A DNA stretch of 64,000 nucleotides. Origin: Antedon bifida. Its lineage: Eukaryota; Echinodermata; Crinoidea; Comatulida; Antedonidae. Below, one piece after another: positions 12,082 through 22,944 of this stretch. The position numbers and the translations under genes were made by a program. The first letter of the stretch is position 1. The number at the start of each line of letters is the position of its first letter. The stretch spans positions 7,070,501-7,134,500 of the forward strand of contig OY727094.1 of the NCBI GenBank assembly GCA_963402885.1, given 5' to 3'. Under the pieces are notes generated by a model. That model saw only the letters and a program-made list of their open reading frames with translations. It did no database searches and was not told the origin of the DNA.

Positions 12082-14241
12082 ATGGCTAGCGGCGGCGGTG
12101 ATTTGGCCAAATTTCTGGAAGATGTTGATGAGAAGGTTCTAGAGTGCCAAATATGCTTTAATCGACTCACCGAACCCAGAACCTTAACATGTCTTCACAG
12201 CTTCTGTCTGAGTTGTCTTGACAACTGGTTGAAGAAAACTAACAAAGTAAGCTGTCCAACTTGCTCCAAATCTTATCAGATTCCAGAGGGCGGTCTAAAG
12301 AAATTACCACCCAATACGTTTCTGAATAATTTGTTAGAAACAATTGAACAGTTTTCAAATACAGATCAGATAAATTGTATTTGTGGAAAGGAAGGTCAAG
12401 TTAAAACCTACTGTCAGGATTGCAGACAATATTTGTGCATAGAATGTAGTGACCATCATAAGAACATTCGAGCTTGCAAAAATCATAAGTTGCATTCAGT
12501 GGAAGATGTTCGATCTATGAGTGTAAATGAAATCAATGCCATGCATCCGCCTCTGTGTTCTGTCCACAACGAACCTTTAACTGTGTTTTGTAAAATATGC
12601 AAACTTGCCATTTGTATACACTGTTCAATCATGGATCACAAGGAATGGGAGGGAAAAGACAAACACGTGACCATCAGCATAAAAGATGCGTTTATAACGT
12701 TTAAACAAACATCAACAGGATTAGAGAGAGAGGCAAAAAGATGTACAACTAAATTAAATGATGATCTTAAAGTAATGACTGATTGTGTTAAGAAACTAGA
12801 TGAAAACAGAGAAAATAGTTTGAGAGGAATTGAAAATCACGGAAAGGAATTGGTAACAAGAATAAAAGAAAGTGAAGACAAATTAAAAAGTGAGGTGGAG
12901 GCTATGTACAAAATCAACAGGAAGGCGACTGATCCCGAAATAGAGGATGTGACAACGACGATATCGTATATAAATACAAACATCAGTTTGCTCCACCACC
13001 TAGGGAAGGGCAATGAAGCAACGGCAATGTTATCCGGTAATGACGTCATTACAGCACTAGATGATAGGATCAAGGCAGTACCTAAAACAAAACCTGATGT
13101 TAATGCTGAGATTAAATTTGAGAAAAATAATCAACAAATTGCTTCATTACAGAAGGATATTGGAATGGTTATACAATCAAGGGCAGACTATTTAGAATTA
13201 AGAGGAGCTGAGAGTATGACATTACCAACAATTGATGTTAAAATAAAAAAAAAAGATGAATGTGAAATACATGCAAATAACATAAATGCTACATTGACAC
13301 AACCGACAGGAGAAACTATCATTACTGAAGTAAAAGAAGATGACAATGGTGACTATACTCTGATAGGTAGATGTACAAGTGCGGGGATTTGCAAGGTTGA
13401 TGTTAGAGTTGATGGTGAACACATTAAGAAGTCACCAATGACTATTAACGTAAAGAAAGAAGGACTATTAGACACTATGAAAATAGATCAACATGTTTAT
13501 GATGTAGTAAAATATGGAGACGATTGCTTGCTTGTTTCATGTTTGGACAATGCCATTCACAAATACCAACAATCAGGTAAATACATTGGTCAGGTTACAC
13601 TATCAGAAGGTGTGTGTGTCTACAGCATGTTCCTAATGAACAATTGTAACATAGCATTTAGTGATCGTGGTAATAAATACATCACATTATGCACTATGAA
13701 TGGTGAGGTGGTTAAATCATTTGGTAAGGGAGAGATGTCAGATCCGTATGGTATTCATGTGGATGAAGCATCACGTGTCATGTATGTAGCTGATGATAAG
13801 AATGTAGCCATGTTTAATATTGAAAGCGGCAAACTCATAAAGAAAATAGCACAATGTAATAGGCCTCCCAAGTTTTCAATTGGTATCATCAGTGATGTCA
13901 CCCTTACAAGACAAGGAAACATTTGTGTACTTTACTTTTACCAAAGCTTCTTAAAACTATTTGACAATGAAGGAACGTTTATTAAAGTTCTTGTCGATGA
14001 GGGTGATGAAGATGGTAAGGTGAAGTACCCAGAAGGAGTAGTAGTTGATGATAATGACAACATCATAATATCAAGTAGGCATAAACTACAGCTATTTAGT
14101 AATAGTGGAAAGTTCATTAAAAGGATTGATAAAGCAGACGATGGAATCAACTATCCTCAAGGATTATGCATCATATCTCACAATCCACGTAGAGTAGCAG
14201 TGGCAAATAATGGAGAAACAGTTAAAATATTCAATTATTAA
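12082..14241 (+). CDS. TRIM-NHL type E3 ubiquitin ligase, copy 1 (intact)
   Basis: A 719-residue single-exon CDS; the acceptor TTCACAG ends at 12069, so ATG 12082 is the first usable start. The RING is C3HC4 (Cys22, 25, 37, His39, Cys42, 45, 58, 61). B-box 1 spans about 99-138 and B-box 2 about 159-195 (Cys159, His162, Cys170, 173, 178, 181, His186, 195). An Asp/Lys/Glu-rich coiled coil covers about 200-350, a filamin-like Ig domain about 385-475, and NHL-like blades (GIHVDEASRVMYVAD, GVVVDDNDNIIISS) about 480-719. Family knowledge: RING and B-boxes recruit E2 and self-assemble, and the NHL propeller binds protein or RNA targets, usually in the cytoplasm. One of four intact array members. It is nearest in layout to TRIM2/3/71-type proteins, but orthology cannot be claimed. 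Confidence 0.9.
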   Translation: MASGGGDLAKFLEDVDEKVLECQICFNRLTEPRTLTCLHSFCLSCLDNWLKKTNKVSCPTCSKSYQIPEGGLKKLPPNTFLNNLLETIEQFSNTDQINCICGKEGQVKTYCQDCRQYLCIECSDHHKNIRACKNHKLHSVEDVRSMSVNEINAMHPPLCSVHNEPLTVFCKICKLAICIHCSIMDHKEWEGKDKHVTISIKDAFITFKQTSTGLEREAKRCTTKLNDDLKVMTDCVKKLDENRENSLRGIENHGKELVTRIKESEDKLKSEVEAMYKINRKATDPEIEDVTTTISYINTNISLLHHLGKGNEATAMLSGNDVITALDDRIKAVPKTKPDVNAEIKFEKNNQQIASLQKDIGMVIQSRADYLELRGAESMTLPTIDVKIKKKDECEIHANNINATLTQPTGETIITEVKEDDNGDYTLIGRCTSAGICKVDVRVDGEHIKKSPMTINVKKEGLLDTMKIDQHVYDVVKYGDDCLLVSCLDNAIHKYQQSGKYIGQVTLSEGVCVYSMFLMNNCNIAFSDRGNKYITLCTMNGEVVKSFGKGEMSDPYGIHVDEASRVMYVADDKNVAMFNIESGKLIKKIAQCNRPPKFSIGIISDVTLTRQGNICVLYFYQSFLKLFDNEGTFIKVLVDEGDEDGKVKYPEGVVVDDNDNIIISSRHKLQLFSNSGKFIKRIDKADDGINYPQGLCIISHNPRRVAVANNGETVKIFNY

Positions 14242-15111
14242 ATAACGATTAATAAGCTTCATTAAGCTTACGACATACACTTTTATGGTTAAATAAAAAA
14301 CTAAAATCATATTCAAACCATAGTGAACATTATTAATTATTAATTAAAAATAACAACTTGTGAAAACAAATATAATTATAATAAAAAGGCGTAATCGCTA
14401 TTTAATAATACAACATTTTATTTGAATGCTGTGAAACTGTTTATTTTCAATTATCAGGTTTATGTAGTGATGGCGAATAATGCTGTATAATATTAACTGC
14501 ATTAGTATATATTTTGTATAAATAAGTAGGCCTATGCATTCTGCAAAAATATACTATTAATTTACATCAACGTTTATAGCAATGTGTAATTCATAATTAC
14601 TGTGTAATTCTTAATTTCTCTAGGTAACTTTCAGTCTTTTATCATCATTGCATTTTGTAGTTTTATATAAGTTCTATAATTTTTATAATAATAAATTATG
14701 TAAATGAACTTACTATTTAAGGTTAATTTGTGGTACAATAAAATAGTTTAGGTTAAGACTTTATTTTATCATTCTCCATCGCTTCAGTTGTAGATATTGT
14801 GTGTTTGTGTTGAAAGGTATTCCGATAAAATTCGTACACGAATACAAATATTTCGTCTTTTTTTTTTACATTCATAATGTATATGTTACGTTGATCTGAA
14901 TCACATGTGTAGAGCCAACATAAACATTATTAATCAAAAAATATACGCAAAGAGTATAAATATCTTAGTGACGTTTCGTTGTCACGCTGTCAACTTCCTC
15001 AAACGTTTGGATTGGAATGGTCTGTACAATTTTGGCGACGCTGTGTAGCGCCACCAGTCGTCCTGTTGTTGTACGGTACTGTATAACTTTTAAGATTACC
15101 TGGGGTTATTA
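14242..15111 (+). other. Conserved TRIM 3' flank with poly(A) signal
   Basis: An AATAAA lies at about 14292. The following 800 bp (agcttacgacatacac, tatcaggtttatgtagtgatggcgaataat, cgccaccagtcgtcctgttg) recurs after the TRIM copies ending at 21473, 37043, 55874 and 62430. It is therefore part of the duplicated unit. No coding region is seen. Confidence 0.7.
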
Positions 15112-16437
15112 TTTACCTCCGCCAAGGAGGTATATGTAATCGGTAGCGTGTGTTTGTTTGTTTGTTTGTTAGCAGGATTACTCAAAAAGTAATTACCAAA
15201 ATGAATATACTGATAGATATATGGTCAACGACCATTCCATTAAATGTTGGGACCATTTGGGACCATGGTCCCAATTATCGACCACTTTTTAGTCGCGTGG
15301 ACGCGACTCTATAGTTCACTATGTCGGTCGGTCGGTCTGTCTGTCTGTCGGTCTGTCGGTCTGTCTGTCGGTCCGGTATCACTATCGCTTTCTGACCTTA
15401 TCTTGATATCAGTTTAATTCTAGCTAAGTCAATTTTCACAGTATATTCCTTATGGCCAGGAATCGATGTGGTTATGTTTTCACGGTGCGCAATAAAAAAT
15501 TACGCGATCTACGCACGATTTAACGAAATCACGTTTGTAATCATATCTTCACAACCATGAATCACAATTAAATAAAATTTGGTACTCATAAATTTTAGGG
15601 CATAAATCATCATATGGCAATACAATTACGTGAGTAGCGCATGTAGCGCAATTTTAAGCGTTTACAAAATAGCCATGAGTGCGCAGATTGTTGCGCGCGC
15701 ACTGGGCGTTAAATGTTATTGCGCACTCTTTTTGCCCGATTTCTGTTTTTTTGACTTACTTTTCAACTCGAAATTACGTTATACGAGCACGTCAAAAGTG
15801 ACAGGCTACGCACGTGTAAATTAAAAAAATATAAATGTTTTTAAACATTTCAACATTTTTAAACATGTTCAGTAATTTCGGTCAGTTGGTAGGTTGGTCG
15901 GTCGGTCGGTAAACACTAATGAGCACGCGACTGCAGCCATCTATATGGCCTTGTTAGTATACTTTTCAGACCTGCTAGTGTTAAAAGATAGGACAGAATT
16001 TTTCAAAAGCCGGCGAGCAGTCTTAACGTAACAAGTAAACTGAAATTACATTTTCTTTACAACTACTTGTCCAAAAAACTTCATTTTTGTACAAGAGGCA
16101 AGAGTTATTTGTAATTTTAAAACATAATTTGATTTAATGTGCAAGTTTTTTGATGCGAGTAGTTTAAAAAACCTATTTCTTTTCAAATTCACTCGTTTGA
16201 TTTTTGCGTAGCTGTTCTATTGTTAGTCAACTGAAGCTATTGTTAATTGAAAGGCTTGTTACATAACCATTACACCAAACTCGCATACACATGCTTGTAG
16301 TGAAATTAGCCTAAATCAGAAACAGCATTAAGACACATACAAATATAATATATATATATATATATTTTCCCGGAGAAATCTTATGTAGGAGAATTTTACA
16401 GTAGGCGGAGGTATGCACTCTCGGAGTGGCTTTCTAG
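15112..16437 (+). mobile_element. Helitron-like non-autonomous element, family R1, carrying a nested R2 element
   Basis: It starts with a hairpin (acctcc gccaa ggaggt) and ends with an inverted repeat of that start (ggcggaggt). Next come a small hairpin (cactc tcg gagtg), five bases and CTAG, followed by T. A 3' hairpin plus CTRR-T is the Helitron hallmark. The asymmetric inverted repeats and simple-repeat tract (tgtttgtttgtttgtt) resemble Helentron/HINE elements. The empty site is preserved in paralogous flanks (37909 and 63600 regions), where the surrounding sequence is continuous. No Rep/helicase frame is present. Without the nested R2 the element is about 660 bp. Confidence 0.65.
15291..15957 (+). 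mobile_element. Helitron-like element, family R2, nested in R1
   Basis: The left end is an 18-nt hairpin, agtcgcgtggacgcgact, followed by a (cggtcggtctgt)-type microsatellite. Near the right end is the inverted repeat cacgcgact, then a small hairpin (gccat ctat atggc) and ccttgtt. The same ends occur in the short copy at 57414 and in a reversed fragment at 17988. The interior has no coding capacity. Family assignment is inference from end structure. Confidence 0.55.
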
Positions 16438-17590
16438 TTTCTTTATGTTACATAGTAAGTGTTAGGCCAATTAAAAAAAGAAATATTTGCATTACGGTCA
16501 AGATTTGAATTAGAATATTAGTTTAAAATTTTCATCTAAAGTTTACACACATTGGAAGACTTAAAGATCACGGTCATGACATTTAATACACGATTATTCC
16601 AGTTTTATTCCCGATTACTTTATCTACGGTATAAAATGTTTATTTAACGTTTACATACCTCGGAACAAAATCGAGATCATACAATAATTTGAACGATTAT
16701 TCCAATACCGTATTTACTCGAATTATTCGTTTATTCGAGGTATTCGTTTATTCAAGGTATTCGTTTATTTGGGGAGGCGTTTATTTTGTTGGGTTTGAAT
16801 AGAACAACCACTACCTCTGTTATCTGATTTCTTACGTACAATAAGAGAGACCGGTACTAATTTAATGTAAATAGATTAGGCTCTTGTAAACGCGCAGGAA
16901 AAAAATTGAAAATTTCAGTTGGGCATTCTGAATATTTGAAAGAATATTTGGAATATTTTTAGAAACTCCCGAATATTGAGATAATTGATGTGTTCGTTAG
17001 TGTCAAATGACTCATAGAGGTCTCTCCCAAGTGTTCTCCCGAAGCAGGTTCTGTCAGTAAGAGACTAAATTGGCTCCAATCGATATTAAAAATGATGTAG
17101 GAAAGGTATCCATAAGATAAACACTAGTTGTAGTAGATTAGGCCTAGCCATTAAAAACATAGACCAAGAGTAATCGAAGGCTATTTGTCAATCGGATAGA
17201 CAAAGTACAATGTTATTTGACATTTTGTGTACTTTAGATTGTTACATAGTATCAATAATTCGGTACTTCGCTTAAATTGCCGGAAGTTGATTAGGCCTAT
17301 ATTGGCAGAACACTGCTTCCGATTATATTTCTTTACAGGCATCACCAGATATCGTGCTCCTTAAGTTCAATACTTTATTAGCAAATTTGAATTCAAAATG
17401 TTTGACATTTGACCATATTTGAAAATAAGTTAATATTGAAGTTCCAGTGCTGCTAAAAGTCATTCATAACCAAGGAGTTATAACTCCTTGCATAAACACG
17501 TGATATACACTGATGCGTATCACACAAATATTAACTCACAATGTATATACTTTACAGGATGTTGCTAAAAAATTAAATTTGTTCTAATAT
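16438..17590. other. Continuation of TRIM 3' flank; partial TIR element near 16709
   Basis: 16438-16710 continues the conserved TRIM 3' flank interrupted by R1 (acatagtaa.tgttaggcc, gaatattagtttaaaattttcat). From about 16709, aataccgtatttactcgaat plus repeated attcgtttattc words match one end of the TIR element at 39533-39847; the other end is missing. The remaining sequence to 17590 shows no gene. Confidence 0.5.
17471..17490. repeat. Perfect 20-bp palindrome
   Basis: caaggagttataactccttg is self-complementary over its full length with no loop. It could be a dimer-binding site or a mobile-element scar; nothing nearby decides. Confidence 0.6.
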
Positions 17591-17834
17591 TTAAAATCAA
17601 ACCAAACATTTTGTTTATTCTCATAGCCTACTTCCTTTAATTGATTCCGCTGTACTTTCAAAATGTACTCGTAAATCGTAAAATTATATTCCATAGACTT
17701 GTACACACTGCCAGCAACTACATACCGCGGCTATTGTTACTGTAGTTCATTCATAGGAGTCAGGGCCTTCTACTAAACCCAATTGTCCCCTCAACGTAGC
17801 TTTATGAAGTCAGTTCTGAAGGAACACCTGACAA

Positions 17835-18330
17835 AAAACGAAAGGCTCTATATGCTGATGGTTAGGTGTTTACTAATCCTGTAATGCAACGTGTTTTGTA
17901 TGCAAAAACGTAGTGCGGCCGATGCCAACTACCTCAAAATGATTGCTAATAATATTTATAATCATATCAATTCTTCTAAGCATAATATAAACAAGGCCAT
18001 ATACTACACATATATATATTCATGGCTGTAGTCGCGTGCTCAAATTTGAGTTAGTGCTTAACGACCGACCGACCAACCGACCGACCGATATATAATATAT
18101 ATAATTATTATATTATATTATATATTATATTAAGTTATAGCTGATTCTGTTCAACCAAACGATAATTATATAATATTATTAATTTACGTTTTAAACTGTT
18201 TTGACGTGACGTTTGGTTAACCCAGTATTACATGTAGTTGGTTATGCCTATTTGATGTTAATAAAAGTATCACTACCACTTCCCTCGAACGAAATATTTC
18301 CACGGAGTTCCGTAAAGATGATTCGTTTTA
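17835..18330 (+). pseudogene. KY-like pseudogene fragment upstream of TRIM copy 2
   Basis: Collinear but decayed match to the KY-like gene 45205-45700: cacctgacaaaaaacg (KY cctgacacaacaac), aaaatgattgctaataat (KY aaaatgattgctcataat), gctgattctgttcaac, and cactaccacttccctcgaac (KY cactaccacttccctcaaac). Stops and indels break every frame. A reversed R2 fragment at 17988-18090 is inserted in it. Confidence 0.75.
17988..18090 (-). mobile_element. R2 Helitron-like element end fragment, reversed
   Basis: Reads aacaaggccat, then agtcgcgtgctc and the cgaccgaccgacc simple repeat, i.e. the reverse complement of the right end of R2 at 15291-15957. The hairpin end is missing, so it is truncated. It interrupts the KY-like fragment and is followed by AT microsatellite sequence to about 18130. 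Confidence 0.6.
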
Positions 18331-18489
18331 CTAGAGTATGGCTTTTCTGTTATACAACAAACGCTTGTCGTTATTTTCTTTATAATCCATGTTTGAGGTA
18401 TATAAAAATCAGGGTGCCTAAGCAAGTTTATAATATTCAAACGTTTCCGTGTAATGTACAATGTTGTGTTATTGTATCAATAGACTGTA

Positions 18490-18647
18490 CATAAAAGAAT
18501 CAATCATGCTAGTCTACACAACTACACCAACGCCACAAGAACCATCAATACAAAACTATTCATTAATATCGGAACCATTTTGTTTAGATCTGAAAGCAAT
18601 TGCGTCTGTCGCAACTACCAAACACTAATAATTGAGAACATCAGAAG
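18490..18647 (+). promoter_or_regulatory. 5' non-coding exon and promoter region of TRIM copy 2
   Basis: About 150 bp nearly identical to 48190-48345: caatcatgctagtctacaca, atcggaaccattttgttt. It ends in a consensus donor (AAG|GTAAGT). tacataaaaga just upstream is a candidate TATA-like element in both. Conservation between otherwise decayed spacers suggests a transcribed leader. ATG-poor, no coding frame. Confidence 0.5.
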
Positions 18648-19740
18648 GTAAGTCAGATAATAAGTTCTTCAGTATATTTTGTAGCATTCCTTGTTGGGTT
18701 TAGTGCACCGTTTTTAGTATCGTATTTAATATTTAGTTTAAAATAAATCATCTTCATCCCGCACTAAATTATATGCGTAAACATTGAATAATATCACGCT
18801 AATTATGTTATAAGGCAATTTTACACAGACGAGCGGTAACGGTAAGAGGAAAACCGCGTAGCTTGTCTCAAGTAGAATTAATCTTTATCTGTCCAGAGCG
18901 CAAACCCCGGCCCGTCCGCTCCGTGTTTTGTGTAAATGGTCATAAGGAATAACATTCTATATTTTATTACCGTTACCGCTCGTTTGTGTTGATTGGCCTT
19001 TATAATTTTGTGAATTAACGGCATTGCTTCGGTCTTAATAAATAAACGACGAAGAACAAATCAAGTCTCTCCAGGATCAGTCATTAACCTCTGGGCCGTC
19101 TCCGGTCTTCTTCAATCAATCGTTTCGTTTATCTATTTGAGAAGTATAATACTGCCCTCTTTTAGAAGAGGGCTTATCTACAAAAAGCTAATTTTGAGTA
19201 AATGACAAAAACGCTTTTAATTGCACAATTCCATGTAGTATTTTATTTTCAAATGAATGTTTTTTAGAAGTACATTATTTAAACTTATCTGACATAGTTT
19301 TCAATTATTATTTTTTTTAATTTTTTTTTTGGGGAGGGGGGTCAAGCCTTTTTGAATTATTTGTACTTAAAAATGACGAGACATACTTCGAAAACATGGC
19401 ACTTTTCCAGTTATTTTGATTGATTTTGATAACAATTTACCAAACCATTAGTAACTTTAGTTGTAATAAATTATAAATATTTCTCTTAATCTAATTTATA
19501 ATCAATCTATGTTTTATTAGAATGTACAACTGTATAATTAACTTAGATCACGTAATTTGCTGTAAGAAAAAAAAAACACAATTTATGAAAGAAGCGCTTT
19601 TCTCATGAGAACAAAAATCTGCCTCATAATATATTCATCATGCATCTGATTGGTCAATGGTATTTGGCTTTGCCTAATTGGTGAAGTGAAGAGAACAATT
19701 CCTGTATTTGAAAAATGAAAAAAACGTATAATCTTGGCAA
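18648..19740. other. 5' intron of TRIM copy 2, no gene seen
   Basis: AT-rich intron between the leader exon donor at 18648 and the acceptor before 20295. An inverted pair, cgagcggtaacggtaa at about 18830 and ttaccgttaccgctcg at about 18967, may mark a short inserted element. No coding feature is recognised. Confidence 0.4.
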
Positions 19741-19754
19741 ATTCATGTTTTACC

Positions 19755-20222
19755 ATAAATATAAAGGTAAAGGTAAAGGTAATTATATTTGTCCTCAAGC
19801 TTAACTGGAAACTGAGGAAATTCGGATTAGGCCCTCCACGGACCCACGGCAGCCAGCAGTGCAGCGCCTACCAGATCAGCACACCGGGAGACGATCCCCT
19901 ACTCTTTTCGAATAGTGTACCAAGTTCTTTAACGTGCACTGTTAAGTACACGGGACCAACGGCTTTACATCCCATCCGAAGGACGAGGCAATGAGAGTAA
20001 AGCATCTTGCCTAAGGATGCAATTAGCATGGTACAGATAACCTCTAACCCATGCCTATCACATGCTAGTCCGATATTACCATTACACCATCACTCTCCAG
20101 TATATACAGCACCCGCCGCGATTTCTAGACGGTCTCCCATCCAGAACGCAACCGGGCCCAACGTTGCTTAACTTCGGTGACCTGACGAGAACCGGTGTTT
20201 CAACGCAGTATGGCCGTATATA
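19755..20222 (-). mobile_element. SINE with 5S rRNA-derived head (SINE3-type), minus strand
   Basis: Read on the minus strand from 20222, the first 120 nt or so resemble 5S rRNA, including ccggttctcgtcaggtcacc, gaagttaagcaacg and tggatgggagaccgtct. A body of about 300 nt follows, ending in the short tandem tail (ttacctttacctttacctt; aggtaaaggtaaaggtaa on plus). RNA polymerase III 5S head plus short-repeat tail is SINE3 architecture. The TRIM copy 5 intron has the uninterrupted sequence (ataccataaatgcacaatta near 49107), an empty site. It lies in the 5' intron of TRIM copy 2. Confidence 0.75.
20103..20222 (-). repeat. 5S rRNA-like head of the SINE
   Basis: The segment covers box A-to-C-like 5S regions (agttaagcaacg, ggatgggagaccg). 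It differs from a functional 5S gene in its 5' and 3' ends (tatacggccatactgcg start, tgctgtata end) and has no oligo-T terminator, continuing straight into the SINE body. It is therefore a 5S-derived promoter, not an rRNA gene. Confidence 0.7.
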
Positions 20223-20305
20223 ATACACAATTACAATATTAAAGGAAAATTACCAATATAATACTATTGAAGGTAAATTATTATTTTTTTACAGATCAAT
20301 CCAAG

Positions 20306-21473
20306 ATGGCTAGCGGTGGTGATTTGGCCAGATTTCTAGAAGATATTGATGAGAAAGTTCTAGAGTGCCAAATATGCTTTAATCGACTCAACGAACCCAG
20401 AACCTTAAAATGTCTTCACAGCTTCTGTCTGAGTTGTCTTGACAACTGGTTGAAGAAAACTAACAAAGTAAGCTGTCCAACTTGCTTCAAATCTTATCAG
20501 ATTCCAGAGGGCGGTCTAAAGAAAGTACCACCCAACACGTTTCTGAATAATTTGTTAGAAACAATTGAACAGTTTTCATATGCAAATCAGATAAAATCTA
20601 TTTGTGAAAAGGAAGGCCAAGTTAAAACCTACTGTCAGGATTGTAGACAATATTTGTGTCAAGAGTGCAGTAACCATCATAAGAACATTCCGGCTTGCAA
20701 AATCACAAGTTGCATTCAGTGGAAGATGTGTTTCTGATGTAGTTAAATATGGAGTCGATTGCTTGCTTGTTTCATGTTTGGACAATGACATTTACAGATA
20801 CAAGCAATCAGGTAAATACATTGGTAAGGTTACACTATCAGGAGGTGTGGGTATCAACAGAATGTTCCTAATGAACAATTGTAATATAGCAGTCAGTGAT
20901 CATGGTAATAAATGCATCACAATATGCACTTTGAATAGTGAGGTGGTTAAATCATTTGGTAAGGGAGAGTTTACATGTCCATATGGTATTCATGTGGATG
21001 AAGTATCACGTGTCATGTATGTAGCTAATAATGAGAATGTAGCTATGTTTAACATTGAGAGTGGCAAACACATTAAGAAAATAGCACCATGTAATAGGGC
21101 TCCCATGTTTTCAATTGCTATCATTGATGTCACCCTTACAAGTCAAGGATATATTCTTGTACTTTACCATAAACAAAGCTGCTTAAAACTATTTGATAAT
21201 GAAGGAAATGTTATTAAAGTGCTTGTCGATGAGGGCGATGTAGAAGGTAAGGTGAAGTACCCAACAGGAGTAGTAGTTAATGATAATGACAACATCATAA
21301 TGTTAAGTCACCACAAACTACAGCTATTTAGTAATAGTGGAAAGTTCATAAAAAGGATTGATAAAGCAGACGATGGAATCAACGATTTTTTTGGTTTATG
21401 CATCATATCAAACAATCCACGTAGAGTAGCAGTGGCAAATGGAGACAAAACAGTGAAAATATTTAATTATTAA
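20306..21473 (+). pseudogene. TRIM copy 2: internally deleted, RING + B-box 1 then NHL out of frame
   Basis: The ATG at 20306 follows the usual acceptor (TTTTTTACAG to 20294). The RING is intact. In B-box 1 the first Cys is Ser (IKSICEKEG). At about 20697 one A is missing compared with the other copies. At about 20729-20733 the sequence jumps from ggaagatgt into the NHL region, deleting about 1 kb (B-box 2, coiled coil, filamin domain). The frame from the ATG stops at 20737 (143 residues). The NHL part stays open in another frame to the TAA at 21473. It could still make a RING/B-box-only protein; otherwise it is a pseudogene. The 3' flank matches intact copies. Confidence 0.85.
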
Positions 21474-22237
21474 ATATTGATTAATAACCTTAGCTTCATT
21501 AAGCTTACGACATACACTTGTATGGTTAAATAAAATACTAACATCATATTCAAATCATATTGAACATTATTATTGTTAATTTAAAAAAATAACAACGTGT
21601 GAACAAAATAATTATAATAAAAAAAGGCGTAATCGCTATTTAATAATACAACATTTTATTTGAATGCTGCGAAGTTGTTTATATTCAATTATCAGGTTTA
21701 TGTAATGATGGCGAATAATTCTGTATAATATTAACTGCATTAGTATATATTTTGTATAAATAAGCAGGCTTATGCATTCTGAAAACATATACTATTAATT
21801 TACATCAACGTTTATAGCAATGTGTAATTCATAATTACTGTGTAATTCTTAATTTTTCTAGGTAACTTTCAGTCTTTTATCATCATTGCATTGTAGTTTT
21901 ACTTTATTTTTATTAGAAATAGGGGGTGTATAATTAATTATAATAATAAATAACGTAAATGAACTTACTATTTAAGGTTAATTTGTGTTACAATAAAATA
22001 GTTTAGGTTTTGAGTTAATTTTATCTTTCTCCCTCGCTTCAGTTTTAGATATTGTGTGTTTGTGCTGGAAGGTAGTCCGATAAAATTCGTACACGAATAA
22101 AAATATCTCTCACAAATTTTCGTCTTTTTTATTTTACATTCATAATGTATATTTTTTTTTATTGTGTAGAGCCAACATAAAGAACATAAACATTATTAAA
22201 TAAAAAAAAAATAGACGCAAAGAGTATAAACACCTTA
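21474..22237 (+). other. TRIM 3' flank of copy 2
   Basis: Matches the 3' flanks of copies 1, 3, 6 and 8 (gcttacgacatacact, tatcaggtttatgtaatgatggcgaataat, ggtagtccgataaaattcgt). It ends abruptly near 22237, where in other copies the caactacctcaaa block follows. No gene is seen. Confidence 0.7.
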
Positions 22238-22320
22238 AACCTGTTTTCTGTCGACGATATTCGACGCTATCGTCGTTGATCGTTAACAGTTCAACGACGA
22301 TCGTTTGAAAACTATCAAAC
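22238..22320. repeat. Palindromic insert at a duplication junction
   Basis: Holds atcgtcgttga (22269-22279) and its perfect reverse complement tcaacgacgat (22291-22301), separated by 11 nt. The segment lies exactly between two different TRIM 3'-flank types and is absent from the corresponding place in other copies. Confidence 0.6.
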
Positions 22321-22944
22321 ATAAATTAATTGTTAAACTTTTAATTATATTAATAGTGTAAGATTGCTCTTTGTTAATATAGTAGGCCTATCAGTTCTAA
22401 AAAATAATTTTACTTGAGAAATATAATTTTAATTTACTTTGATGTTTATACAGTAGCAATTTTCAAATATATATTTCTAATTACTCTAGGTAACTTTATT
22501 TCTTTCATCATTGCATTTTATTTTAATACTTTTAAATATTATTCATTTTAAATGTTCAACATAATAATTACATACAAATAAATTGTTCAAATCAATTTAA
22601 TATAAATGTTATGCAAATGTTACTTATCTTATCTTAGATGACAAATAATATGTATCTTATTAATGATTAATTACATTAACATTTAATTTTACATCGTATT
22701 TTGCTTGATTTGAAATAAATTGAAAAAAAATATATATTTTTAGTTCATTTGTTTTAATGGCTGCTGTGTTTAGATGTTCGGGTTTAGAGATGAGTTAAAA
22801 TAAGTTTGTTTGAGGAAGTCTAAAAATGTAAATGTAAAGTATTTTACATTTAAATTACAAATAGAAGGAAAAAAAATAACAAAAAATAACAAAAAATTGC
22901 AAGTGTATTCTATTTCAACCGTATTATGCTATTACAAATGAACA
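22321..22944 (+). other. Relic 3' flank of a lost TRIM copy
   Basis: The sequence (ttaattatattaatagtgtaag, ctaattactctaggtaac, atggctgctgtgtttagatg) matches 51460-52020 after TRIM copy 5 and 57370-58100 after the fragment at 56805. It differs from the flank of copy 2 immediately before it. A TRIM gene of the copy-5 type presumably stood here and was deleted. Confidence 0.6.

Noticed and set aside
12837-14150. Long minus-strand frames opposite TRIM genes (also near 35633, 50228, 54473, 55397, 62121)
   Set aside because: They recur opposite the same TRIM regions in each copy, following plus-strand codon structure. They have no domains or splice context of their own.
20103-20222. Functional 5S rRNA gene
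   Set aside because: The 5S-like segment runs straight into a SINE body with a short-repeat tail, lacks a terminator and differs at both ends from 5S.
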